From: Acrasis kona
Taxonomy: Eukaryota; Heterolobosea; Eutetramitea; Acrasida; Acrasidae
DNA: 64,000 nt
Assembly: GCA_026419775.2 (NCBI GenBank)
Contig: JAOPGA020000947.1
Span: 1-64,000, forward strand
Reading direction: 5' to 3'
Of the stretch, positions 9,642 through 17,990 are shown in pieces. The notes below the pieces were generated by a model that searched no databases, was not told the origin of the DNA, and saw only the letters and a list, made by a program, of their open reading frames with translations. Made by a program: the position numbers and the translations under genes. Within the stretch, counting starts at the first letter, position 1, and the number at the start of each line of letters is the position of its first letter.

Positions 9642-10258
9642 GCATGATAACCCTAATAAATTTGATCACTTCATAAAGCATGTCATGTTCTTAGAGTTGA
9701 CTCATAATACATATTAAAAATTGACTCTCTGGATAAACAAAGGGTCAATAGAGCATACAAAATCTCTTTGCAATTACGTACATTGTATATACTTCCGGAA
9801 AACAACATGGATTTAGTAAATTACATTAGAAGGAAATTTTTGTAGAATCAAATGGATTTTATTAACATTTTGGTAATCTTCTGCCAAAAAAGACGAAGGT
9901 AAGACCTTTGGATGGAGTACAAAAGATTTCCCTGGAACAGCACGCAGCCCGTACCCGACAGTGACCAATGGAAAGTTACTGGAATACCCACACAAATTCA
10001 AAAAAACTAACTTATCACATCCACACATTTTGTTGACTTGAATAGAACAGCTGTTCTTGGTCTAATGCTTGAAGCAAATCCTTCTTTAAAATCAATTGTG
10101 GAATAATAAACAATATTTAGATATTACGTGCTGTGTGTCGGATTGCGTGGAAATGTTTTATCTTTTTCTAATGCGTCATCATGTTGACTTGAAGTGAGTT
10201 ACTGTGGGTTCCATTTCAAAAAGCGGCTCAGTTTACCATACTTGTAAAAATTATACAC
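9642..10258. other. Intergenic region with a decayed minus-strand coding trace
   Basis: About 600 bases without a well-supported gene. On the minus strand, about 10095-9813, two overlapping frames together read like a weak PIH1-type sequence (EGFASSIRPRTAVLFKST, then in the next frame DKLVFLNLCGY), but later conserved parts of that domain are missing. A T7 run lies close to the frame change. It could be a relic or chance similarity, so no gene is called. Confidence 0.35.
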
Positions 10259-10828
10259 ATGAAGAACTTCAACTTTAAACTCAACATACCTGCCGTTATA
10301 AAAGCAAATGCAGACTGTATTACCGTATCTCAAAGCGAATCCACATTAGACAACGTCGAAGGTACTGTTATCGAAGAAAAGACTTCAGCCAAGAACCACA
10401 AAAAGAAGATTAAGGTGGGAATATTGTTGAGTGATTTATTTGAATGCGACGTTGACGATGATGATGTGGTCGAACAAATAAAAATGCAGTTAAAAAGCAG
10501 AGCCAAGTTAACATCGAAATTAAACATACAAGTTTATCACCAAGAGGACCAATCAATGTACTTCTACGTACCCGAAAAGCCATTATCTGTGGGTAATTTA
10601 GGATTGGCAACCGACCAACTCCGATCATATAAAACGAAGCTAGAGAAGACTAGAGAGGCACTTGCAGTATATGAGGATGAAAATAGAAATTTAAGACAAC
10701 AAATCGAACAGCTAAACAAAAAAGTAGAGCAACTAGAGCAACAATCCCCTTCCATTAATCTAAATTCAACGCCGGGATATATAAATTTACCATACAGTCC
10801 TGTACCAACAACATTAAGACCTAAATAA
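10259..10828 (+). CDS. Uncharacterised coiled-coil protein
   Basis: One exon, 189 residues, ATG at 10259. The N-terminal half is predicted globular with a central charged stretch (NHKKKIKVGILLSDLFECD, then DVDDDDVVEQIKMQL). A short beta-like segment follows (NIQVYHQEDQSMYFYV). Residues about 120-165 form a clear coiled coil with heptads (LRSYKTKLEKTREALAVYED, then RQQIEQLNKKVEQLEQQ). The C terminus is Ser/Pro/Asn-rich and probably disordered. No signal peptide or membrane segment. I do not recognise a family. A CACCTT/AAGGTG hairpin lies 51 bases past the stop. Confidence 0.6.
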   Translation: MKNFNFKLNIPAVIKANADCITVSQSESTLDNVEGTVIEEKTSAKNHKKKIKVGILLSDLFECDVDDDDVVEQIKMQLKSRAKLTSKLNIQVYHQEDQSMYFYVPEKPLSVGNLGLATDQLRSYKTKLEKTREALAVYEDENRNLRQQIEQLNKKVEQLEQQSPSINLNSTPGYINLPYSPVPTTLRPK

Positions 10829-10878
10829 AAGATGAATTATTTAAATCTATTTCATTTATTGTGCACCTCCACAAATAC

Positions 10879-10894
10879 CACCTTTTCTAAGGTG
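10879..10894. terminator. Small hairpin downstream of the coiled-coil gene
   Basis: CACCTT, a four-base loop TTCT, and AAGGTG form a perfect 6-bp stem. It may be a 3'-end processing or termination element for the gene ending at 10828, but a chance hairpin of this size is possible. Confidence 0.3.
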
Positions 10895-11100
10895 TGATTG
10901 TTTGCAGTGTTTTCACCAGAAGTTTTTGAGTCGGGTGAATGGCTATTTTACTTACCCATCGGCCGTTGCGTATATGCAATGAAGAACTTCGGCTCCGATT
11001 TCCGAATAATTGCGGAGACTGTTTACAATCGGCGTCCTCTCCGACCGGATTTCAATAAGAGGATGAATGCTGGTGTCCTTCCAAAACACAAAAACGAATT

Positions 11101-11604
11101 ATGTCAAAAAGACATAGCAGTGTAAATACTACAAGCAAAGCATCTCTCTACTTGGATAATATTCCAAGAAGGAGGTCATTCGACAGTTTAACAAAGACAG
11201 AAGCATACCGTTCACCTACATTTATAAGACATGGCGGAATAAGCCTTAATATAATAAAAAGTGTAAATTTGCACACTAAGGGATTAAGAAGACCCAAGTA
11301 CTACGTAGAAGTTGCGTATGAGAACGAAAATGACGTCAAGTATCTTGAGAGAAGCCAAATCTTAACAAAGCACAACGCAACGATAGACAAGCAATACTTC
11401 TTCCCGATAGAAAACTTTCGTAACGAATACATCATAATTAAAGTTATCGAACGTGGAGTTCTTATTGGGTCAATTAAACGAAAAGTACGCGATATTGCCA
11501 GAGATGACTTTAAAATTGAAGCAATCAATCTCCCAAACACATCCTCAGGTCACATCCTTGTGCAATTAAACCGACACAAGATCCCAGCCTCCAGTCTCCC
11601 GTAA
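11101..11604 (+). CDS. C2-domain-like protein
   Basis: One exon, 167 residues from the ATG at 11101. The first 40 residues are Ser/Arg-rich and probably disordered. Residues about 45-160 read as an eight-strand C2 fold: GGISLNIIKSVNL, KYYVEVAYENE, a Thr/Lys loop, KQYFFPIENF, EYIIIKVIERGVLIGSIKR, ending in SGHILVQLNRH. The acidic calcium-binding loops of classical C2 domains are not obvious, so it may bind lipid or protein without calcium. The 200 bases upstream are richer in G and C, with an open frame that overlaps this start but has no ATG at its beginning; a 5' exon there is possible. Membrane recruitment is an inference from the fold. Confidence 0.6.
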   Translation: MSKRHSSVNTTSKASLYLDNIPRRRSFDSLTKTEAYRSPTFIRHGGISLNIIKSVNLHTKGLRRPKYYVEVAYENENDVKYLERSQILTKHNATIDKQYFFPIENFRNEYIIIKVIERGVLIGSIKRKVRDIARDDFKIEAINLPNTSSGHILVQLNRHKIPASSLP

Positions 11605-11768
11605 ACAACGATGTGCAACTCATCGACTGGACATATCACTAAAAACACCTGAATGTGTTGAAGATTTTACAAGTAAATTTTTGTAAGTCGTTTACTTGGC
11701 TTGGTTCAACATATAAATAAACACATAATTGTTATCAACCAACTTGACTTGTTTTGTAATCAAATAAT

Positions 11769-12662
11769 CTATTTTATTGTCTTCCACAGATAATAGTTTG
11801 GTACATCAGAGTATTCACCAAATAAGCTACAGTATTTTAGAGCATATCCCAATAGCGCTGATGGGAAACCAATTAAAGTACCCACTGTAACTTGCATGAA
11901 TGAGTGTTGGTGGTCTAGAATACGCGTCCAACCAATACAAATACAAGTACATAAAGCTGCAAGTGGTATTGTCATTTTATAAACATGTCCTGAAGAGAGA
12001 TTCCATGCACCAACCTTAGAACCTAAATATAAACCTGCGACGGCCCAAGAAGCAAATGCCATTGATGTGTGACCACTGGGGAAACCAGGAGTGTGGAACA
12101 TACCCCAAGCACTTACGGTTTTCAAACAAACATCTTTGTATGTAAAATAAACAATGTCGTTGTATGGATTTCGCCTGGATTGAGAAACTACATTCATGTT
12201 GGGTATGCAATCACCCTCTAGAAAATCTGGTCTTGGCCATCCAACCATCCACCAAAGAAGTGATGTTGGTATGGCGCTTATAATGTTTGACACCAAAAAT
12301 GCAAGCACCATGTGATGGAAATCTACTTTGCTTCTTATAAGTAATAAATGAAAAACTATGCATATGACCATTGGTATGACGATACACGCCACTGAAACAG
12401 TTTCATTGGGCACCACTTGGTCGGGGACTGCTGGTAAATTGAAATCTGGATCGTCAAGTCGAAAATAAAATATATTCCAAGGTATTCTAATGTTGACAAA
12501 GTCTATCAATGCACCCACTCCCAGCGCAATGTACTCTAACAAATATTGAAGAATCATCTCTCTTCTAGTGCGACTCCAAAGAGGTTTAGGCATTGTTAAT
12601 GGCCAATACTTCCTTTTTTCATCTCTCAAAGTTGTATCCAGAAGTGTGTTTGTTTCACTCAT
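11769..12662 (-). CDS. PAP2-family lipid phosphate phosphatase
   Basis: One exon, 297 residues, with six membrane segments. The three phosphatase motifs are present in order: a first-motif end GWPRPDF (about residue 140), PSGHTS within FPSGHTSMAF (about 193), and TRILDHQHSFMQV (about 247) with the catalytic histidine. The lysine that normally begins motif one is not at its usual place; MVGWPRP replaces KxxxGRxRP, so activity should be checked. The family dephosphorylates phosphatidic acid, diacylglycerol pyrophosphate and related lipids in the ER, Golgi or plasma membrane. The length matches fungal and plant LPPs. It is divergent from the ABC-F gene with about 185 bases between starts. Confidence 0.85.
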   Translation of the reverse strand: MSETNTLLDTTLRDEKRKYWPLTMPKPLWSRTRREMILQYLLEYIALGVGALIDFVNIRIPWNIFYFRLDDPDFNLPAVPDQVVPNETVSVACIVIPMVICIVFHLLLIRSKVDFHHMVLAFLVSNIISAIPTSLLWWMVGWPRPDFLEGDCIPNMNVVSQSRRNPYNDIVYFTYKDVCLKTVSAWGMFHTPGFPSGHTSMAFASWAVAGLYLGSKVGAWNLSSGHVYKMTIPLAALCTCICIGWTRILDHQHSFMQVTVGTLIGFPSALLGYALKYCSLFGEYSDVPNYYLWKTIK

Positions 12663-12848
12663 CGTGGTATTGTTGTGACTTGGTTGATTGTTATGGTGAT
12701 GCTAAAAATAAACTTGAACTGCCCAACGTTACCATTGAGGGATAACATTGCTTCGGAACATCATTTTCGAAGTTGAAATGCGGGACTACAAAAGCCAGAA
12801 ATATTGCTTGTTCATTATCAAAAAACAAAACAATCTAAACTCACAAAC

Positions 12849-14444
12849 ATGAAGACACCAGGAATCATCATGAGTAATGTCTGTCTGTCATTCGAAAAGA
12901 AACTCTTATTTGACGACTTGGACTTTTCATTGTTGATAGGAGATAAAGTTACAATCGTGGGTGAGAATGGATGTGGCAAAACCACACTTCTACGCCTCTT
13001 GAGTGGTGCGGACTACTTTTACTCTGGATCCATTGAGAAGGAAGGAAGGATTGGTTATCTACCACAGCACTTTGAAGAACTTGACGGCGATGAACCGGCC
13101 ATCATCACAATTCTAAGATTCCTAGAAAGTCCAGAGATACAAACCTTCCTAAAACAGCCCTTTGAGCCCCTATCACCAGAATGGTACCAAGAATTAAACT
13201 CGTTGGGAGGACACGACATCTTTCGACAAGCAAATCTAATCGGGTTATCGAACAGCTTATTAGAGCAGCCATTCAAACTGTTGAGCGGAGGAGAAAAGAC
13301 AAAATCAATGCTTTGTGCTCTCAGTATTATGGAGCTTGATATCATTCTATTGGACGAGCCCACCAATCACCTTGATGCTCAAGGAATTCAATGGTTAGAA
13401 AGTTACCTCAAAAACTTCGAAGGAAGCGTCGTAATGGTCACACACGACCGCAGTATCATTAATGCAGTTTCAAATCGAATTTCAGAACTCTCCCCACATT
13501 CAAAAAAATTCGTACATTTCAAAGGAGGATATGACCACTACCTTGAACAAGAAGAAAAGAAACGTCAACGATTAATTCAAGAACGTCAACTACAAGAGAA
13601 GGAATTAAAGACACTCAAACAAAAATCAATTCAGTTAAGAGGAAAAATGAAGGATCGCAAGATGAGAGATGAAAGCGATCGTGATAAACTGAGTTACAAC
13701 AATCAAGAACATCGAGTACAGAAGGGAACAACCAAAGCCTACAACCAACTCACAAGAAAACAAGAACATTTAACAGATGCCTTAGTGGAGGTTATACCGG
13801 AGAGAAGTAAAATATCGTTCGGCTTCGAGCAAGAAGAGACCGTTTCGTCATGCATTCAAGTCGAAAACATTTCCAAAACATTTTCCGAACAACCCTTGTT
13901 CCAAGACATTTCATTCACACTCGTGAGCGGAGACGTACTTGTTGTACAAGGACCTAATGGATCCGGTAAAAGTACGCTCATGAACATTTTAATGGACCAA
14001 ATCAAAGCCGACCAGGGTGAAGTGAGTATTAATGGAGTGGTTGGGTATTTGGACCAAGAACAAGAAAACTTGCCGCTTGAAAAATCTGCCGTACAGTTGT
14101 TGATGGAGGATCCCCTTATCAACGCAACAAAGAGTCATGCTATTTATAGATTGAGTCATTTTGGGATCTACACCTGGCATGATCTGAAAAGTCCATTGAA
14201 AGAGTTGAGTGTTGGTTGTCGTCGTAAAGCTCAACTATGTCAAATGATAATGAGAAAAAGTACCATCCTTCTTTTGGACGAACCGACCAACCATATTGAT
14301 TTCCCCAGTTTGGAAGTCATAGAAGAGGCCTTGTTGGATTTTCCAGGTATCATCATTGCTGCTACACATGACCGATATTTTACTGAGAAATTTGGAGAAC
14401 GAATTTTAAATTTATCAGATTATAAGGCAAATTTGAGTGAATGA
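12849..14444 (+). CDS. ABC-F ATPase (translation factor type)
   Basis: One exon; ATG at 12849 gives 531 residues. The protein has two ABC nucleotide-binding domains in tandem and no membrane segments. NBD1 has Walker A GENGCGKTT (about residue 39), signature LLSGGEKTK and Walker B LLDEPTNHLD. A charged linker (about 240-310) replaces the P-site tRNA-interaction motif region. NBD2 has GPNGSGKST, a degenerate signature LSVGCRRKAQ and LLDEPTNHID. ABC-F proteins bind the ribosomal E site and rescue or regulate translation. Length and compact form resemble bacterial ABC-F proteins more than eukaryotic ABCF1-3, so horizontal origin is possible. The altered NBD2 signature is unusual. A start at TTG 12804 is open but unlikely in a eukaryote. 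Confidence 0.85.
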   Translation: MKTPGIIMSNVCLSFEKKLLFDDLDFSLLIGDKVTIVGENGCGKTTLLRLLSGADYFYSGSIEKEGRIGYLPQHFEELDGDEPAIITILRFLESPEIQTFLKQPFEPLSPEWYQELNSLGGHDIFRQANLIGLSNSLLEQPFKLLSGGEKTKSMLCALSIMELDIILLDEPTNHLDAQGIQWLESYLKNFEGSVVMVTHDRSIINAVSNRISELSPHSKKFVHFKGGYDHYLEQEEKKRQRLIQERQLQEKELKTLKQKSIQLRGKMKDRKMRDESDRDKLSYNNQEHRVQKGTTKAYNQLTRKQEHLTDALVEVIPERSKISFGFEQEETVSSCIQVENISKTFSEQPLFQDISFTLVSGDVLVVQGPNGSGKSTLMNILMDQIKADQGEVSINGVVGYLDQEQENLPLEKSAVQLLMEDPLINATKSHAIYRLSHFGIYTWHDLKSPLKELSVGCRRKAQLCQMIMRKSTILLLDEPTNHIDFPSLEVIEEALLDFPGIIIAATHDRYFTEKFGERILNLSDYKANLSE

Positions 14445-14809
14445 ATGAAAATTAGAAAGATTTGTGGTACAGTTAAAAGCTTGACGTTGTGCTCATCAGT
14501 GTAATCTACATTGTTCAATCAAGCCCCGATGATGACCCTCAAATTCAGATGTAATGCAATAAAATATTATTGTTTTAATTAAATTTTTACGAATGTTTCA
14601 TAATATTGAGCATGTTCAAATTACACTGTGCCTCTTACAACAATGGAACTCCGGCCGGTTCTCCTTGCTTCACCATTAATGTTAACTTAAAATTATATCA
14701 CCCATTTGATTGGAGGAATTTTACCCTAGTGAAACTATTAATAATTGATCTAGATTGATGTAAATATTCCCCTGCTGGCTCCAGTCAAATCATTCACCAA
14801 AACAAAAGC
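14445..14809. other. Intergenic region, no gene seen
   Basis: 365 AT-rich bases between two plus-strand genes. It holds an AATAAAA-type polyadenylation-like site near 14560 for the ABC-F gene and a CCGGCCGG palindrome near 14652. I see no reading frame or RNA gene. Confidence 0.5.
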
Positions 14810-15406
14810 ATGCAAGTCAACATTATACTATCGCTATTGGCCATCGTTTCTTTGGCCACATTATCCCATGGCCAATTCTTTGCATCCTGTCCAGATGTCA
14901 AGGTACAGAAGATAGAGCCCACCAAGTTTCTAGGCACATGGTATCAAATTGCGAAAGTAGAGAGCTTTGCCACTTTACCAGAAAGAAATGGAGTATGTTC
15001 AAGAGCTGTGTACACAGTAAGTGATGAGCACCCAGGACGCATCGCATTGAACAACTCTCAAAGAATTACTGACCCAGTTGATGGAAAATCAAAGTTTGTT
15101 TTAGGAGAGGCGTACCCAGAGGATCCTTCAGAGCCTGGAAAGTTAACCGTCAAGATTAATACAGGACTTTTCACCGCTACAGCGCCACTATGGGTGCTAT
15201 CAACAGACTACAGCCAATACGCTATGGTGTACACCTGTGTGAAATACTTCCACCTATATCGCTTCCAGACTCCATATATCTTATCAAGAACCCCCGTTCT
15301 TGACCAAAAGGTGCTTTCTGAAGTAATTCGCAGGTACGAGGATATTGGAATTGACAAAAACACCTTTAGCTACATGAGACAGAAAGACTGCAAGTATGAC
15401 GTCTAA
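14810..15406 (+). CDS. Secreted lipocalin, apolipoprotein D / Blc type
   Basis: One exon, 198 residues. Residues 1-21 are a signal peptide (IILSLLAIVSLATLSHG). The mature part begins with CPDVKVQKIEPTKFLGTWYQ, carrying the GxW hallmark of lipocalin strand A. Central strands (CSRAVYTVSDE, KSKFVLGEAY, KLTVKINTG), the LWVLSTDYSQYAMVYTC strand and the C-terminal helix with VIRRYEDIGIDKNTF all match ApoD/Blc lipocalins. Four cysteines could form the two disulfides of ApoD. Such proteins carry hydrophobic ligands such as lysolipids outside the cell or in a vesicle lumen. The next gene downstream also encodes a secreted protein with lipid-binding character. Confidence 0.87.
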   Translation: MQVNIILSLLAIVSLATLSHGQFFASCPDVKVQKIEPTKFLGTWYQIAKVESFATLPERNGVCSRAVYTVSDEHPGRIALNNSQRITDPVDGKSKFVLGEAYPEDPSEPGKLTVKINTGLFTATAPLWVLSTDYSQYAMVYTCVKYFHLYRFQTPYILSRTPVLDQKVLSEVIRRYEDIGIDKNTFSYMRQKDCKYDV

Positions 15407-15709
15407 ATTAATGAACATGTTAATAAACTAATACTTCTTGATTATCTTTTTGATGTATTCTAGCCATTCCTCTTGACGTGCCTCCAAGTTTTTTTGGATG
15501 TGCAAACATGAGCATTCAAGACTACTGATATCAACAGTGATGAGTCGCGTAGAGTTCGATTTTACCAATTTTTATAAGAATCAGGTCGCATAACTTGAAT
15601 TCACCTATGTAACAAAAATTTCGAACTTTCAAACAAAGATCACCATACATAAATTCTATTTATAATTCAACCAGTTGACCTATTTTGAACAAAATTAAAA
15701 CAAACAACA

Positions 15710-17851
15710 ATGAGGAATACATTACTTCTGATCGCTCTATTCATATGCGCGATTGCGACATTAGTATACTGCGATATTAAAACAGAGACACGAAAGAACG
15801 TTAACAAAGCTAACGATTACGTTCAGGACAAACTAAACGAAGTAAAAACAGCCACAGATAATACTGCAAATACAGTCAAGGAGGCTGGTAAAATTGCCCA
15901 AGACAAGCTAAACAACGCTAAAGAAGCCGCTTCCAACACAGTAGATGACTTCAAGAGCAATGTAAAAGATGCCAAAGATGCCACCGTCAGAAAAGTAGTG
16001 GACATTACTGGTGCAGTCGTAGAAGACGCTTCATATGTCAAGGATAAAGTGGCTGACAAAGCCCAAGAAGCCGCCAACAAGGTTTCAGAACAAACCCAAG
16101 AGGCCATCAACAAAGCAAAGCAAGCGGGAGAGGTCGCGGCCGATAAAGCAAAAGAATTAGCCGATGTCACTTCAGAACAAGTCAAGGCCCTACTAGAGGA
16201 GACCCAACACATTGCAGAACAAGCAGCAGCCAAGGCCGCAGAATATGCCGAAGTCGCAGCAGACAAGAGCAAAGAATTCGCAGAGTTAGCCACAGAGCAA
16301 GCAAAGATCTACGGAGAGGTCGCATTAGACAAGGCCAAGGAACTATCGCAACAAGCTGCAGAACAAGGATCCGTCGCATACGAAAAAGCAAAGGAATTAT
16401 CGGAGGCTGCCACAGACTACGCAAAGGAACAATTACCCATCCTTGTCGACAAGGCAAAGGAATTAGGAGAGGTAGCAAAAGAAAAGGCATCAGAGTATGG
16501 TAACATTGCGGCCGAACAAGGATCAGTTGCATACGAAAAAGCAAAAGAGTTGAGCAAAGTAGCAGCAGAAGTTGCTTCCTTAGAGGGCGCCAAAGCATTA
16601 GAAAAGGCAAAGGAATTGGCAGATGCCGCATTAGAAAAATCAGCACCAGCACTAGAGAAGGCAAAGGAACTTTCTGAACAAGCTGCCGATAAGGTCAAGG
16701 AAGCAGTTCAATACACCATTGATCACAAGGATGAATACATTGAATCAGCAAAACACATTGGTGAAGTAGCCGTCGAAAAGACAAAGGAAGCAGCACAATA
16801 CGTTGCTGACCATCAAGGAGAATACATTGAAACTGCAAAACACATTGGTGAAGTCGCTGTCGAAAAGACAAAGGAAGCAGCACAATACGTTGTTGACCAT
16901 CAAGGTGAATACATTGACAAGGCAAAGGAACTCGCCAATGCCGCCGCCGAACAAGGTCAAATCGCACTAGAAAAGGCCAAGGAAGCCATTCAATATGCCG
17001 CTGAACACCAAGGCGAATTCGTTCAAGAAGCAAAGCACATTGGTGAAGTAGCAGTTGAGAAGACAAAAGAAGCAGCACAATACGTTGTTGATCACCAAGG
17101 TGAATTCATCCAAGAAGCAAAACACATTGGAGAGGTTGCCGTCGAAAAGACAAAAGAAGCAGCACAATATGTCGTCGATCATCAAGGTGAATTTATCCAA
17201 GAAGCAAAACACATTGGTGAAGTTGCTGTAGAAAAGACAAAGGAAGCAGCACAATACGTAGTAGATCACCAAGGTGAATACATTGAAACTGCAAAACACA
17301 TTGGTGAAGTTGCTGTTGAAAAGACAAAGGAAGCAGCACAATACGTAGTGGACCATCAAGGAGAATACATTGACAAGGCAAAGGAACTCGCCAATGCCGC
17401 CGCCGAACAAGGTCAAATCGCACTAGAAAAGGCCAAGGAAGCAGCACAACAAATCAAGGACTCCCAACAATACCAACAAGTGGCAGACAAGGCCAAAGAA
17501 TTAGCAGACCTCGCCGCACAGCAAACAGGTGCCGCCTACGAAGCAGCCAAAGAACAATTACCAGTCGTTGTGGAGAAGGCCAAGGAAATCTCGCAGGCAG
17601 CAACCGAAAAGGCAGCAGAGTATGGCCACATTGCAGCCGAACAAGCAGAAGTGGTGATCGATGCTGCCAAACAAGCCACCGACTATATCGTGGAGCACCA
17701 AGACGAGTACTTGAACAAAGCCAAGGAGATTAGCGATAGCGTCCTTGACGCAGCGAAACGATACGGTGGTGTCGCCGTAGAATCCGCGTTAGACGCCGCC
17801 TCTGATTTGAAGGAAAAGATTGAAAATTACAAGAAGGGTGCAGATCAATAA
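15710..17851 (+). CDS. Secreted LEA/apolipoprotein-like repeat protein
   Basis: One exon, 713 residues. A signal peptide (LLLIALFICAIATLVYC) precedes an almost wholly helical, Ala/Lys/Glu/Gln-rich body without cysteine or proline-rich breaks. Shorter 11-residue-like LEA group 3 motifs (EKAKELSEAATDYAKE, DKAKELGEVAKEKASEYG) fill residues 60-340. A regular block of about 24-residue repeats (HIGEVAVEKTKEAAQYV, then VDHQGEY) fills about 345-580. Amphipathic helices of this kind are seen in LEA proteins, apolipoproteins and perilipin-like coats. A secreted form points to extracellular, cyst-wall or lumenal membrane or lipid protection; this is inference. TTTATAATTC lies about 45 bases before the start. 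The minus-strand frames across it are mirror artefacts of the repeats. Confidence 0.8.
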   Translation: MRNTLLLIALFICAIATLVYCDIKTETRKNVNKANDYVQDKLNEVKTATDNTANTVKEAGKIAQDKLNNAKEAASNTVDDFKSNVKDAKDATVRKVVDITGAVVEDASYVKDKVADKAQEAANKVSEQTQEAINKAKQAGEVAADKAKELADVTSEQVKALLEETQHIAEQAAAKAAEYAEVAADKSKEFAELATEQAKIYGEVALDKAKELSQQAAEQGSVAYEKAKELSEAATDYAKEQLPILVDKAKELGEVAKEKASEYGNIAAEQGSVAYEKAKELSKVAAEVASLEGAKALEKAKELADAALEKSAPALEKAKELSEQAADKVKEAVQYTIDHKDEYIESAKHIGEVAVEKTKEAAQYVADHQGEYIETAKHIGEVAVEKTKEAAQYVVDHQGEYIDKAKELANAAAEQGQIALEKAKEAIQYAAEHQGEFVQEAKHIGEVAVEKTKEAAQYVVDHQGEFIQEAKHIGEVAVEKTKEAAQYVVDHQGEFIQEAKHIGEVAVEKTKEAAQYVVDHQGEYIETAKHIGEVAVEKTKEAAQYVVDHQGEYIDKAKELANAAAEQGQIALEKAKEAAQQIKDSQQYQQVADKAKELADLAAQQTGAAYEAAKEQLPVVVEKAKEISQAATEKAAEYGHIAAEQAEVVIDAAKQATDYIVEHQDEYLNKAKEISDSVLDAAKRYGGVAVESALDAASDLKEKIENYKKGADQ
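16741..17440 (+). repeat. In-gene tandem repeats of about 72 nt
   Basis: Six to seven copies of a repeat coding for HIGEVAVEKTKEAAQYVVDHQGE, partly interrupted by a longer unit (DKAKELANAAAEQGQIALEK) that itself occurs twice almost identically, near 16915 and 17370. Copies differ mainly at third positions, indicating selection on the protein and older duplication rather than a fresh expansion. Confidence 0.8.
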
Positions 17852-17990
17852 AATTTTGTTTATAAATGGAACACTTGTTTTCTGATGTTGCTTCGTGACG
17901 CTTGTTATTGGACGTATCGAGTAGAAGAAGACTGTTGGTACCACATGTCAAGTATCAAACTACTTTTGAATTGACCCTTTGTTCGATCAA

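Noticed and set aside
16182-17447. Long minus-strand frames over the repeat protein
   Set aside because: Mirror frames produced by the biased GAA/AAG/GCA codons of the real plus-strand gene.
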